Assembly (NCBI GenBank): GCA_024742665.1
Contig: JANSYA010000002.1
Span: 124,001 to 188,000 of the forward strand
Reading direction: 5' to 3'
Length of the DNA stretch: 64,000 bases
Origin: a bacterium
GTDB taxonomy: Bacteria > Spirochaetota > Leptospiria > Leptospirales > Leptonemataceae
A model generated the notes under the pieces. The model saw nothing but the letters and a program-made list of their open reading frames with translations. It did no database searches and was not told where the DNA came from. The stretch's first letter is position 1; every line of letters begins with the position of its first letter. The position numbers and the translations under genes were made by a program. Positions 42,087-50,859 of the stretch are shown here, one piece after another.

Positions 42087-43400
42087 ATGACCGCTCCGAC
42101 AAATTCACAGCCGCGAAGGATCGCCTATCTCGACTGCCCCGCGGGGATCTGCGGTTCGATGCTGCTCGGGGCGCTGCTCGACGCGGGCGTCGACGAAGCG
42201 GAGTTACTGAAGGGATTGCACGGCCTGCGCATTTCGGAGCAGGGCAGCTTTCGCCCGGCCTATCGCCCCGACTTTCGCCTGGAACGCGAAACCGTACTCG
42301 AACACGGCATCGGCGCGACGCGCATTCGGGTGCAGACTCACGAAGATCATCCGCATCGAAATTTACGCGATATTGAAAAGATCATAAATCAAAGCGAACT
42401 GCCGCCGGTCGTGCAATCGCAATCGATCGCAGTCTTTCGCCGGCTGGCGGAAGCCGAAGCGAAGATCCATCGGGTTACACTCGATACCATTCACTTTCAT
42501 GAGGTCGGCGCCATCGACGCGATCATCGACATCGTCGGCTGCGTGCTGGGATTGCACCTGCTGGGAGTCGAACGGATTTATGCGTCGCCCGTAAATACCG
42601 GCGCGGGTTTCGTGCGCTGCGCTCACGGCCTCATGCCGGTTCCAGCGCCGGCCACGGCCGAGCTGCTGAAATCCTATCCGACCTATTCGCCGGAAATCCC
42701 CGACTCCGAAGGCGTCAAGCAGCGCATCGAAAAAGAGCTCACGACTCCGACCGGCGCCGCGCTCCTGTCCGGCCTGAGCGATCCGGAAGACTTCGGCGGG
42801 CAGCCGGCCATGACGGTCGAAACGATCGGCTACGGAGCGGGCGAACATCGCCTGCCGATTCCGAATTTGCTGCGGATTTCAATCGGCCGGCCGGCGGCGG
42901 CGAAACAAATCGAATCGCTTGCGTCGACCGCAGACTCCTTCGCCAGCGATCGCGTGCTTTCACTCGAATGCACGCTGGACGATGCGAATCCCGAATGGAT
43001 CGGCTATCTATTCGAAAGCCTGTACGCGGCCGGCGCGTTCGAAGTGTATTTATCCCCCGTACATACGAAAAAGAATCGCCCGGCGACTGTGTGTTCGCTG
43101 CTATGCGCTTTAGATCGAGAAAACGAAATACTGGAAATCCTGTTTCGCGAAAGCACGACCCTCGGCGTCCGCCGGCGCGTCGTCGAACGCCGCAAGCTGG
43201 AGCGGGAACTCAGGCAGGTAGAAACGGAATTCGGAACGGTAACAATCAAGCTGGGCGTGCATCAGGGCCGGATTTACAACGTCGCGCCGGAGTACGAAAG
43301 CTGCCGCCTGCTCGCACAGCAAACACAGAAGCCCTTAAAAGATATTTACAGCGCCGCCGCGCGCGCCGCGAAATCGATTTCGATGCCAGAGTCGATGTAG
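42087..43400 (+). CDS. larC: LarC, nickel insertion into the pincer nucleotide
   Basis: 437 residues from the ATG at 42087; earlier in-frame starts at 42018 (GTG) and 42045 exist, none with a strong ribosome site. The core is IAYLDCPAGICGSMLLGALLDAG, then HFHEVGAIDAIIDIVGC (~135-151) and a long C-terminal domain ending EYESCRLLAQQTQKPLKDIY, all as in LarC. LarC is a CTP-dependent cyclometallase that installs nickel in the dithiolated nucleotide. The family SG(D/N)M motif near the start reads CGSM, with the acidic/amide residue replaced by Ser. No frameshift splits it, unlike lactobacilli, where larC1 and larC2 need one. Confidence 0.94.
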   Translation: MTAPTNSQPRRIAYLDCPAGICGSMLLGALLDAGVDEAELLKGLHGLRISEQGSFRPAYRPDFRLERETVLEHGIGATRIRVQTHEDHPHRNLRDIEKIINQSELPPVVQSQSIAVFRRLAEAEAKIHRVTLDTIHFHEVGAIDAIIDIVGCVLGLHLLGVERIYASPVNTGAGFVRCAHGLMPVPAPATAELLKSYPTYSPEIPDSEGVKQRIEKELTTPTGAALLSGLSDPEDFGGQPAMTVETIGYGAGEHRLPIPNLLRISIGRPAAAKQIESLASTADSFASDRVLSLECTLDDANPEWIGYLFESLYAAGAFEVYLSPVHTKKNRPATVCSLLCALDRENEILEILFRESTTLGVRRRVVERRKLERELRQVETEFGTVTIKLGVHQGRIYNVAPEYESCRLLAQQTQKPLKDIYSAAARAAKSISMPESM

Positions 43401-43464
43401 AACGCGGCGGACTCGCAGTCCGAATAGAAAGAATCGGCGACAGTCTCAAAAGCATAGTCCAGAC

Positions 43465-44316
43465 ATGAACGAAATCAAACAAAAGTACGCGACGCTGCTC
43501 GACATCTATCGCGAGCAGTCCGGCGCAATCATCGCTTTTTCCGGCGGCATTGACAGCACCTTCGCCCTCAAAGCCGCCATCGACGCCCTGGGATCCGAAC
43601 GCGTGCTGGCGATCACCGCCGTATCGGCGGCGGTTCCCGCGCGCGAACGCGAAGAAGCCGCGCAGCTCGCCGACGAACTCGGCGCGCGCCATCGCTTCGT
43701 AGACTCGAATGAAATCGAACGGCCCGGCTATGCGGCGAACGGCTTCGACCGCTGCTTTCACTGCAAGAGCGAACTGTACGAAATTCTAAAACACGTCGCG
43801 GCACAGGAAGATCAACGGTTCATCGCCAACGGCGCGAACGTCGACGATCTGGGCGACCATCGCCCCGGCCAGACCGCCGCCGCCCAGAACGGCGTGCGTT
43901 CGCCTTTGATCGAAGCCGGATTTTCCAAAGCGGAGATCCGCGAATTGGCCCGGGAGTTCGGCCTGCGCATCTGGGACAAACCCGCTTCGCCGTGTTTGTC
44001 TTCGCGCATACCGTACAATACGCCGGTCACAGTCAAAAAGTTGAATCAGGTCGAAAGCGCCGAACAGATCCTGCGCGATCTGGGCCTGCGCGAATTTCGC
44101 GTGCGGCATCACGAGCGTATCGCGCGCATCGAAGCGCGAGCCGAAGACATGCCGAAGCTGCTGGTCGAGAGCACGCGCGCGAAGATCGTCGCCGGGTTTC
44201 GCGAATTGGGATTTCTCTACGTCAGCCTGGATCTCGGCGGATTCCAGAGCGGCAACCTAAACCGCGAAGTGCCGGCAGGCGAACGCAGCTCCGGCCGAAA
44301 AGATTCCGGGCTTTGA
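43465..44316 (+). CDS. larE: LarE, ATP-dependent sacrificial sulfur transferase
   Basis: A 283-residue PP-loop protein: AFSGGIDSTF with the SGGxDS loop at 26-31, the RCFHCK box with C97 and C100, and DKPASPCLSSR with C177 at the place of the sulfur-donating Cys of LarE. It adenylates the pyridinium carboxylates and replaces the oxygens by sulfur. In sacrificial LarE each protein gives one sulfur and becomes dehydroalanine; in others a [4Fe-4S] cluster is used. The two extra cysteines leave the choice open. Last gene of the run; a convergent ABC1 kinase gene follows. Confidence 0.94.
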   Translation: MNEIKQKYATLLDIYREQSGAIIAFSGGIDSTFALKAAIDALGSERVLAITAVSAAVPAREREEAAQLADELGARHRFVDSNEIERPGYAANGFDRCFHCKSELYEILKHVAAQEDQRFIANGANVDDLGDHRPGQTAAAQNGVRSPLIEAGFSKAEIRELAREFGLRIWDKPASPCLSSRIPYNTPVTVKKLNQVESAEQILRDLGLREFRVRHHERIARIEARAEDMPKLLVESTRAKIVAGFRELGFLYVSLDLGGFQSGNLNREVPAGERSSGRKDSGL

Positions 44317-44361
44317 ATTCTTAAAACGCGAAAGACCAGAGTCGGCCGGCGGCGATCGGTT

Positions 44362-45966
44362 CTATTTCGCGCGCCACATCTTCCAGAGCATCAGCGCGAA
44401 AGCAGCGCCGGCTCCGTACAGACTGCGTTCGGACCAGAGCTCCAAATCGTACGTGTGCAGATAGGCCGCAATCCCCAGCAAACCCAGCCCCAGGGTCGCG
44501 AAAATGATCTGCTGCGCAATGCTATAAAAAACACCGGGCGCAACAGAATCGCGCACGACGACTGAGTTCTGAACCGCGGATCCGTTTTGCAGGCGATCGA
44601 TGAGCGGCCCGAAGCCGCGCTTTCTCAGGATCGTAACAATGCCCCGGGATTTGAGGCCCAGATAACGATCGATGTGCGGTCGCGCGACGCGAAAGACGTT
44701 CACCTGTTCGTCCAGGCGCGCCGACTGCGAAAGCAGCAGGGTCAGAGTCCGCCCCAGATAGATATAGCGCCGGGGCAAACGGACCTGGGAAATCACGTCG
44801 CGCAGGCGCAGACCGACGCCGCTCAGATCGCTGACTTTCAGAATACGGCCGAAGCGCACGGGATTGATCCGATAGTGTTCTTCGAGCTTAAAAGAACTGT
44901 AGCGCGCGTAAATCATCTCCGCGAGATTCGTATACACTTCGCGGTCGGCGTCCGGCTGCAGCATGCCGACGTCGTTAAAGAGTTCGACTAATCCCGGGAT
45001 GTCCCGCGCGCGCATAATTTGAATCGCCCGCTGGATAAAGCCGATCATGCGTTCGGTGACCATCTGGGTGGCGCCGAAGTCGACGAAGGCCAGGCGCACG
45101 GGATGCATGGCGTCCGACAGCACGACGAAGATATTGCCGGCGTGGGGATCGGCGTGATAGAAGCGATGCTCGAAGATCATACGGGCATAGGCTTCGACCA
45201 ACAGCTCGGTGACGGTCCGGCGATTCGCTCCGGCCTGGTCCAGCTGCCGATTGTCGTTGAGCGGAATGCCTTCGATGTATTCCGTCGTTAATACGGTGGA
45301 ACGGCTGAACTCTTCGATGACGTTCGGGATAACGAAGCGCGGGTCGTCGTGAAAATTATCGCGCACGCGGCGCATATTTTCGGCTTCGTTTTCGTAATCG
45401 ATCTCCATCTGGATCATATTCGAAAATTCGCCCAGGTGCCCGCGAAAGTTGAGGTGGCCGTAAAAAAACTGAATCAGCGCGACAGCGTAACGCAGAGCGC
45501 GCAGATCCTTGCGAATCAGATGCTCCATGCGCGGATGCAAAAATTTGATGGCGACCTTGCGGCCGTCGCGAATGCGACCGACGTGCACCTGCCCCAGAGA
45601 CGCCGCCGCCAGGGGCTTACGGTCGAATTCCAGGAATAGATCTTCCGGCTCCGCGTCGAATTCCGCGCGAAAGCGATAGCGCACGTCGTCGTAGGGACGC
45701 GGCTCCGCGCGGTCGGGAACGCCGGCGAAAATCTCGGTAAACTCGGCGTCGAAGAGGTTACTGATCGTCGAAAGGTACTGGGCGGCTTTGAGAAAGATAC
45801 CGCCGCGATGCAGACAAAAATCAGCAACGAGACGCGCGCCCCGCAAACTATTGCGATAGCGGATGCGCGAGCGGGGATCGGTCGGCAGCAGACGGGTGAA
45901 ATTGTAGATCACCGCTGAAACCAGCAGCAATCGCAGTGCGAAGAATATCACGACCCAGGTACGCAC
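44362..45966 (-). CDS. ABC1/UbiB-family atypical kinase
   Basis: A 534-residue protein with membrane segments at both ends (N-terminal VVIFFALRLLLVSAVIYNF; C-terminal QQIIFATLGLGLLGIAAYLHTY and FALMLWKMW). The ABC1 kinase core is complete: alanine-rich loop LAAASLGQVH, VAIKFLHP (Lys), HADPHAGNIF (catalytic loop) and FVDFGAT. The KxGQ motif that lies over the active site in this family is KAAQ here (residues 60-63), Gly replaced by Ala. UbiB/COQ8-like members support quinone synthesis by extracting precursors from membranes. It is a single gene between convergent larE and the divergent SDR. Confidence 0.88.
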   Translation of the reverse strand: MRTWVVIFFALRLLLVSAVIYNFTRLLPTDPRSRIRYRNSLRGARLVADFCLHRGGIFLKAAQYLSTISNLFDAEFTEIFAGVPDRAEPRPYDDVRYRFRAEFDAEPEDLFLEFDRKPLAAASLGQVHVGRIRDGRKVAIKFLHPRMEHLIRKDLRALRYAVALIQFFYGHLNFRGHLGEFSNMIQMEIDYENEAENMRRVRDNFHDDPRFVIPNVIEEFSRSTVLTTEYIEGIPLNDNRQLDQAGANRRTVTELLVEAYARMIFEHRFYHADPHAGNIFVVLSDAMHPVRLAFVDFGATQMVTERMIGFIQRAIQIMRARDIPGLVELFNDVGMLQPDADREVYTNLAEMIYARYSSFKLEEHYRINPVRFGRILKVSDLSGVGLRLRDVISQVRLPRRYIYLGRTLTLLLSQSARLDEQVNVFRVARPHIDRYLGLKSRGIVTILRKRGFGPLIDRLQNGSAVQNSVVVRDSVAPGVFYSIAQQIIFATLGLGLLGIAAYLHTYDLELWSERSLYGAGAAFALMLWKMWRAK

Positions 45967-46045
45967 GTCGAGATAACAGCGCCCGCGTGCTCCGGTGAGT
46001 CAAGCCACATATTTATGATCGACAGATGGGGCCTGGTCGCGCCCC

Positions 46046-47167
46046 ATGTTGGAGTCTATGACCCGCGCCCCTGGCAAAAAGACGAAAGATCAGGCGTCCC
46101 CTTCGAGCGAATCTTCCGCAAATTCCGATCGGCCCATCGCCGCGGTGACCGGCGGCAGCGGTTTTATCGGTCGGGCGCTCGTTTCACGCTTAGAAGAAGC
46201 CGGCTATCGCGTGCGCGTCCTGACGTCGAAGCCGGTCGCGCCGCGAGCAGCAGATGCCGCGCCCGCCGGTGTAGCGACAGGCCCCGAACTATTCCAGGCC
46301 GATCTCCTGCAGCCGGACGCCGCGCGCCTGGCGGAATTTTTAGACGGCGTGTCAGTTCTTTTTCACCTTGCCGGTGCGGTCAGCCGCGAACCCGACGCGA
46401 CGCGACGCCTGATGGCCCTGCACGTCGAAGGCACCCGGCATCTATTTGAAGCGGCGCGAACGGCCGGCACGGAGCGCATCGTGCTGATGTCGACTTCGGG
46501 CACCGTCGGCGTTTCCGCAAAGCCGACGCCCGCGACCGACGCAAGCGACTACGCCATCGATCCAGCCCTGCGCTGGCCCTATTACGAAAGCAAAATCTAT
46601 CAGGAAAAACTGGCCATCGCCTGGTCCCGCGAACACGGCAAGACCCTGGCGGTGCTGCGACCGAGCCTGGCCCTCGGCCCCGGCGACCACGACCTGTCTT
46701 CGACCGGCGACGTTCTGAATTTTCTCGAACGCAAGATTCCGGGCATACCCGGCGGCGGACTCAGCTTCGTCGACGCCCGGGACATCGCCGACGCGGCCGT
46801 GGCGGCGGCGCAACTTGACGCGGATATTTTGAAAACCGACGGCGCGCCCTATCGCACGTATTTATTGGGCGCCGCGAATATGAGTTTTCGCGAGTACCTG
46901 GCTCTGCTTCAAAAATTAAGCGGCGTCTCCGCCCCGACGATTGAAGTCCCGCCGAAGCTTTCGGTGCTGGGCGCGAAGGCCTGGTCGAAGTTCGCGGGCG
47001 AAGCGGGCCGCCGGCTGATGGATCTCGATCCGGCCTCGGCGGAGATGGCGAACTACTATTGGTACGTCGATTCCTCGCGCGCCGAACGCGAACTCGGCTT
47101 TCAACCGCGACCCGCCGACGCGACTCTGCGCGAAACCATCGACTGGCTGCGCAACCGCAATCGATAA
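46046..47167 (+). CDS. Extended SDR (NAD-dependent epimerase family)
   Basis: A 373-residue protein (or 369 from ATG 46058, which has GGAG only three bases away). Residues ~33-45 (AVTGGSGFIGRAL) form the NAD motif; HLAGAVSRE, MSTSGTVGVS (Ser) and YESKIYQE (YxxxK) complete the extended SDR core. GLSFVDARDIADAAVAAA and LGFQPRPADATLRETIDWLR are shared with dihydroflavonol-reductase-like and hopanoid-associated HpnA-type members. Product unknown. It converges with the first NHL lipoprotein gene. The nearly identical tail wording with the 22.8 kb SDR shows a common subfamily, but the rest has diverged strongly. Confidence 0.87.
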   Translation: MLESMTRAPGKKTKDQASPSSESSANSDRPIAAVTGGSGFIGRALVSRLEEAGYRVRVLTSKPVAPRAADAAPAGVATGPELFQADLLQPDAARLAEFLDGVSVLFHLAGAVSREPDATRRLMALHVEGTRHLFEAARTAGTERIVLMSTSGTVGVSAKPTPATDASDYAIDPALRWPYYESKIYQEKLAIAWSREHGKTLAVLRPSLALGPGDHDLSSTGDVLNFLERKIPGIPGGGLSFVDARDIADAAVAAAQLDADILKTDGAPYRTYLLGAANMSFREYLALLQKLSGVSAPTIEVPPKLSVLGAKAWSKFAGEAGRRLMDLDPASAEMANYYWYVDSSRAERELGFQPRPADATLRETIDWLRNRNR

Positions 47168-47176
47168 ACGGCGAAG

Positions 47177-47190
47177 ACCGCGCATGCGCG
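47177..47190. repeat. Perfect 14-bp palindrome between convergent genes
   Basis: CCGCGCATGCGCGG is a perfect palindrome in the 89-base gap between the SDR gene and the first NHL gene. No T-run follows; role unknown. Confidence 0.5.
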
Positions 47191-47256
47191 GCGGGATTCG
47201 CGCAAACGAATCGAACGAATGCGAGCAGATGCTCCTCGCGCGGAATCACGGGGTGA

Positions 47257-48426
47257 TCACTCGATCTTACGAATCACGTGAGCGGGTTCCGTGACATACA
47301 GAGCGCGTCCGTCGCTGGCGATGCCGAAGGGTTCTTCGAATTCCACGGCCGTCCCAGCGCCGTCGACATAGCCGGCGTTGCCGTTGCCGGCCACGGTATC
47401 GACCCGTCCGTTCGTCAGATCAATGCGGCGAATTCTGTGGTTAAAGAGATCCGCCACGTAAAGATAGCTGCCGTCGGTCGCGATCTGGCTGTCGGGTTCG
47501 TTGAACTGCGCGACGTCGCCCTCGCCGTCGGCAAATCCCGCCACGCCGGTGCCGGCCAACGTCGTCACCAGGCCGGTGGCGATTTCGACTTTACGAATGC
47601 GCCGGTTGCGCGCGTCGACGACGTATAGATTCCCGGCCGCGGACACGATTCCATATGGATCGCCGAAGCGAGCCGCGGTCCCCACGCCCTCCGCGAATCC
47701 CGACGTGCCGTCCCCGGCCAGGGTGCTGACCTCCTGGGAAAAAAGATTCACGACGCGAATGCGCTGTCCGTTCTGATCCGCAACATAGAGATTCGCGCCT
47801 GCGATCGTCAGGTCCCGCGGCGCGTTAAAGCGCGCGGAAGCGCCGGGACCGTCCAGATAGCCAGACGTACCACTGCCAGCGAAAGTGCTGACCACGCCCG
47901 TCGCCAGATCGATCCTGCGAATGCGATGATTGTTCGGATCGGCGACGAAGAGCGAAACGCCGTCTGTCGTCATCCCTCCCGGCTGGTCGAAACGCGCCGT
48001 GCTGCCCGGGCCGTCGAGAAAGCCCGCGACGCCGTCCCCGGCCAGGGTCGTAACCGTCCGGGAAGAAAGCTCAATCTTTCGAATGCGATCGTTGTCGCCG
48101 TCCGCGACGTACAGATTCGCGCCGTCGGAGGCGAGGCCCTGCAGGCCGCGAAAGCGGGTCGCAAGACCCACGCCGTCCAGATAACCGGCGACGCCGTCTC
48201 CGGCGAAAGTGCTGGTCGTGCCGCTTAAGCTGAGCGGACTGCAGGGAAAAAACGTGCCGTCGACTACGCGATCTTCGCAGACCGCATAGAGCAAGAGTGC
48301 GCCCGGGTCGCAGCTGAGATCCGCATTCGCGCAGCTCGACGGCGGCAGGCAGGCCGAAAGATTTGGGATTACAACAAAAAGCAGCGCCGCAACAGACGCG
48401 CGGGCGGATAGAATCGATCGGAGCAT
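47257..48426 (-). CDS. NHL-repeat beta-propeller lipoprotein (copy 1)
   Basis: From MLRSILSARA at 48426, 389 residues (a GTG two codons upstream is also open). Lipoprotein signal with lipobox LSAC, then a Cys-rich neck (LPPSSCANADLSCDPGALLLYAVCEDR). The rest is six similar ~55-residue NHL units: TFAGDGVAGYLDGVGLATRF, then LASDGANLYVADGDNDRIRKIEL and so on, together forming a beta propeller. It would sit on a membrane, probably the outer membrane, and bind a protein or sugar partner. It is a tandem paralog of the gene at 48546, and the 18-bp block at 48463 lies just upstream of both. Confidence 0.88.
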   Translation of the reverse strand: MLRSILSARASVAALLFVVIPNLSACLPPSSCANADLSCDPGALLLYAVCEDRVVDGTFFPCSPLSLSGTTSTFAGDGVAGYLDGVGLATRFRGLQGLASDGANLYVADGDNDRIRKIELSSRTVTTLAGDGVAGFLDGPGSTARFDQPGGMTTDGVSLFVADPNNHRIRRIDLATGVVSTFAGSGTSGYLDGPGASARFNAPRDLTIAGANLYVADQNGQRIRVVNLFSQEVSTLAGDGTSGFAEGVGTAARFGDPYGIVSAAGNLYVVDARNRRIRKVEIATGLVTTLAGTGVAGFADGEGDVAQFNEPDSQIATDGSYLYVADLFNHRIRRIDLTNGRVDTVAGNGNAGYVDGAGTAVEFEEPFGIASDGRALYVTEPAHVIRKIE

Positions 48427-48462
48427 TCGCACGCGAGAATACTAACGGATCACGCCGCGTCT

Positions 48463-48480
48463 GCATTGGAAAAAGCGGAC
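48463..48480 (-). promoter_or_regulatory. Shared upstream block of NHL gene 1
   Basis: GTCCGCTTTTTCCAATGC (minus strand) lies 36 bases before ATG 48426 (30 before the alternative GTG). An identical 18-mer lies 30 bases before the second NHL gene. A promoter, operator or a remnant of the duplication. Confidence 0.5.
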
Positions 48481-48545
48481 TTCGCGCAGAACCTGGAGCG
48501 CCCCGACGAGCGGAATCCGACCCAGGTCGACCTGGTCCACTGCGG

Positions 48546-49724
48546 CTACCGAATCGAACGAATGCGCTGATTCAGGGTATCTAAAACATACAGCTGAATC
48601 CCATTGGTCGTCAGGGACTCGGGGCGATTGAAGCGCGCTCCCGCGCCCTGGCCGTCCGCGAAAGCCCCCGTGCCGTCCCCGGCGATCGTCGAAACCGTGC
48701 CCGTCGCGATCTCAACTTTACGAATGCGATGATTGAGAGTATCGGCGACGTAGAGATGCAAGCCGTCGCAGGTAATTCCGCGCGGACCATTGAACACCGC
48801 GGCGGTTCCGGCCCCGTCGGCGAAACCCGCCGTGCCGTCGCCGGCCAGAGTCGTAACCGCCAGGGTGGACAACTCGATTTTCCGAATGCGATTGTTAGTG
48901 GTATCGGCCACGTACAAATTCGTGCCGTCGGTCGTGACATCCTGAGGGGCATTCAAGCGAGCGCCGGTGCCGACGCCGTCCTGGAAATTTGCCACGCCGT
49001 CTCCGGCGAGAGTGGTGACGTTCGCGGTGGCCAGGTCCACTTTGCGGATGCGATGGCTCGTGGAGTCAGCAATGTAGAGCGCCTGATCGTCCATCGTCAT
49101 TCCGGACAGAACTCGAAACTGCGCGGCAGTTCCGACCGCATCGTTGAAGCCGAGAGAGCTCCCGGCGAAGGTGCTGACATTGGTCGTGCTCACTTCAATC
49201 GCGCGCACGCGAAAGTTCTGCACGTCGCCAACGAAGGCCTGCGAGCCGTTCGTCGTCACCGAATCCGGCAGGGCAAACTCCGCGGCGGCGCCCACGCCGT
49301 CTACGGCTCCGTTTGCACCGCTGCCCACGAAGGCGCTCACCGCGAGCGTCTGGAGGTTGATCGTGCGAATCTGATTGTTGTTCGTATCCACCACGAAGAG
49401 ACTCGCGCCGTCTGTTGCGATGCCCTTTGGAAAACGAAAACTCGCCGCCGTGCCGATTCCATTTTGTGCGCCCTGGCTGCCGTCGCCGGCGAAGGTCGCG
49501 ACAATGCCCTGGAGATCCAGGCCGCCGCAGCCCTGGAGCGCCCCGCCCAACTGGCGGCGTTCACAGATCAAATACAACAGGGCCGACTCCGGCGCGCAGC
49601 TCACGTCGGTAGTCGCACAGCGGCCGCCGGCCGGCACGCAGGCCGAGAAATATCCGGAGGTCAGCAGGATTGAGAAGGCCGCAGTGGAAACGCAGCCAGA
49701 CAGAGCGGATCGAAACAATCGCAT
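48546..49724 (-). CDS. NHL-repeat beta-propeller lipoprotein (copy 2)
   Basis: A 392-residue protein paralogous to copy 1. Start MRLFRSALSG, lipobox FSAC, the same Cys-rich neck (VPAGGRCATTDVSCAPESALLYLICERR), then six NHL units, e.g. TLAGDGTAGFADGAGTAAVFNGPRG followed by TCDGLHLYVADTLNHRIRKVEI. Both genes run leftwards with a 119-base gap between them. Like copy 1 it should be a surface-anchored propeller; no catalytic residues are evident. Copies differ throughout, so the duplication is old, yet the 18 bases upstream are identical. Confidence 0.88.
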   Translation of the reverse strand: MRLFRSALSGCVSTAAFSILLTSGYFSACVPAGGRCATTDVSCAPESALLYLICERRQLGGALQGCGGLDLQGIVATFAGDGSQGAQNGIGTAASFRFPKGIATDGASLFVVDTNNNQIRTINLQTLAVSAFVGSGANGAVDGVGAAAEFALPDSVTTNGSQAFVGDVQNFRVRAIEVSTTNVSTFAGSSLGFNDAVGTAAQFRVLSGMTMDDQALYIADSTSHRIRKVDLATANVTTLAGDGVANFQDGVGTGARLNAPQDVTTDGTNLYVADTTNNRIRKIELSTLAVTTLAGDGTAGFADGAGTAAVFNGPRGITCDGLHLYVADTLNHRIRKVEIATGTVSTIAGDGTGAFADGQGAGARFNRPESLTTNGIQLYVLDTLNQRIRSIR

Positions 49725-49754
49725 CGCGAAAGAGTATCCCGAATTTTCGCATTC

Positions 49755-49772
49755 GCATTGGAAAAAGCGGAC
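49755..49772 (-). promoter_or_regulatory. Shared upstream block of NHL gene 2
   Basis: The same 18 bases as at 48463, ending 30 bases before the ATG at 49724. Downstream of it both genes show similar short runs (TAGTATTCTCGCG in one, GGATACTCTTTCGCG in the other), possibly -10 regions. Confidence 0.5.
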
Positions 49773-49799
49773 ATGAACCCGAAAGCGGCGGCGCGAAAT

Positions 49800-50621
49800 T
49801 TACATCAAATACAGCTTCAGCCAGTCCAGCGCGCCCGTCGCAATCATTTCGCCGGGACTCAGGAGCGTGTGGCGCTTCACGTCGTTGATCATATGCGGCT
49901 CGTCATGATAGTTAAAGTCCTGGGCGACCAGTGCCAGGGTTTCTTCGTTGTTGCGCGCATACAGTCTATTGATGACGCCTTCGACTCGCAGCATCTGGGC
50001 GTACTTCTTGGGAGCGAGACCCAGGGTGCGACCGAATTCGCGCCGCAGGTGCCGATCTGAAATTCCGAGGGATCGACTGAGCTGCTTCATATTCACCCGT
50101 CCGCCGGATTCATGAATCGCGTGTAGCGCCGCCTGCGCCACGCTGGACCCGGAACGGCCCGCGTCCCCGAATAGCGAGAGCAAATAACTCTCGATGACGG
50201 CGAGCCTGGCCAGATCGCCTTCAGTCTCGTGCAGGGCCTCCGTGACCCGGCCGGTTTCGACGCGGGGCCGCAGATCGGCCATAGACGTGGCCCGGTTGAT
50301 GACTTCCCCGGCGGCTTCGCCGAAGAGCTCGAAGGCCGCCATCGGCTGCAGATGCACACCGATCATTTTGATCGAAACGGGAGACTCGCCGGCCAGCCGG
50401 AGCGGCTCGGTGAGCGGCCCCGTGACGCCGGCCAGAGTGGTCGGCACGATTTGTCCATCGCGCCTCTGAAACGAGAAGAGATCGCCGTACTGGAAGACCA
50501 GACTGAAGCGAGCCCAGGCGGGCACAAACATGGGAACCGAACCGGTTTCCAATTCAAAAACCTGGATGCTGCGCACCCAGGATCGCAGGGCGGGAGACGG
50601 AGCGTATTTTTGCAGATACAT
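49800..50621 (-). CDS. AraC-family transcription regulator
   Basis: The start MYLQKYAPSP at 50621 gives 273 residues. An upstream start at 50762 would add 47 residues with a composition unlike the rest and would run through the direct repeats, so the shorter form is preferred. The N-terminal ~150 residues are a ligand/dimer domain (PSPALRSWVRSIQVFELE, DUF6597-like in layout). The C-terminal AraC/XylS DNA-binding region has VNMKQLSRSLGISDRHLRREFGRTLGLAPKKYAQMLRV and a second helix pair ending ALVAQDFNYHDEPHMINDVKR. It is divergent from the adenylate cyclase, with two operator-like repeats between them. Confidence 0.9.
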   Translation of the reverse strand: MYLQKYAPSPALRSWVRSIQVFELETGSVPMFVPAWARFSLVFQYGDLFSFQRRDGQIVPTTLAGVTGPLTEPLRLAGESPVSIKMIGVHLQPMAAFELFGEAAGEVINRATSMADLRPRVETGRVTEALHETEGDLARLAVIESYLLSLFGDAGRSGSSVAQAALHAIHESGGRVNMKQLSRSLGISDRHLRREFGRTLGLAPKKYAQMLRVEGVINRLYARNNEETLALVAQDFNYHDEPHMINDVKRHTLLSPGEMIATGALDWLKLYLM

Positions 50622-50745
50622 AGCGCGGTCGAGCTCCGATTGAATCACCGGCTCAACGATCGTCAAGTCCGTACGCGGCGCACCGGATTGGGGACGGAGA
50701 ATCCCGGGGATCTGGAGAAACAGCGCACCGAAAAAAAAGCAATTC

Positions 50746-50797
50746 TGGAATAAATACTCCAAATTTGCGTAACCGATTATGGATTAATCACTCCAAA
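50746..50797. promoter_or_regulatory. Two direct repeats, candidate AraC-type operator
   Basis: TGGAATAAATACTCCAAA (50746-50763) and TGGATTAATCACTCCAAA (50780-50797) agree at 15 of 18 positions, same orientation, 34 bases start to start (about three helix turns). Each has a TGGA...TCCA inverted core. They lie in the gap between the AraC gene and the cyclase gene (63 to 114 bases before the cyclase start). Confidence 0.65.
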
Positions 50798-50859
50798 ATA
50801 CCAGAGTGCGCGATTCGCTCCAGCCTGTCGACGCGCGACAACTCCCGGAGATCCGAACC

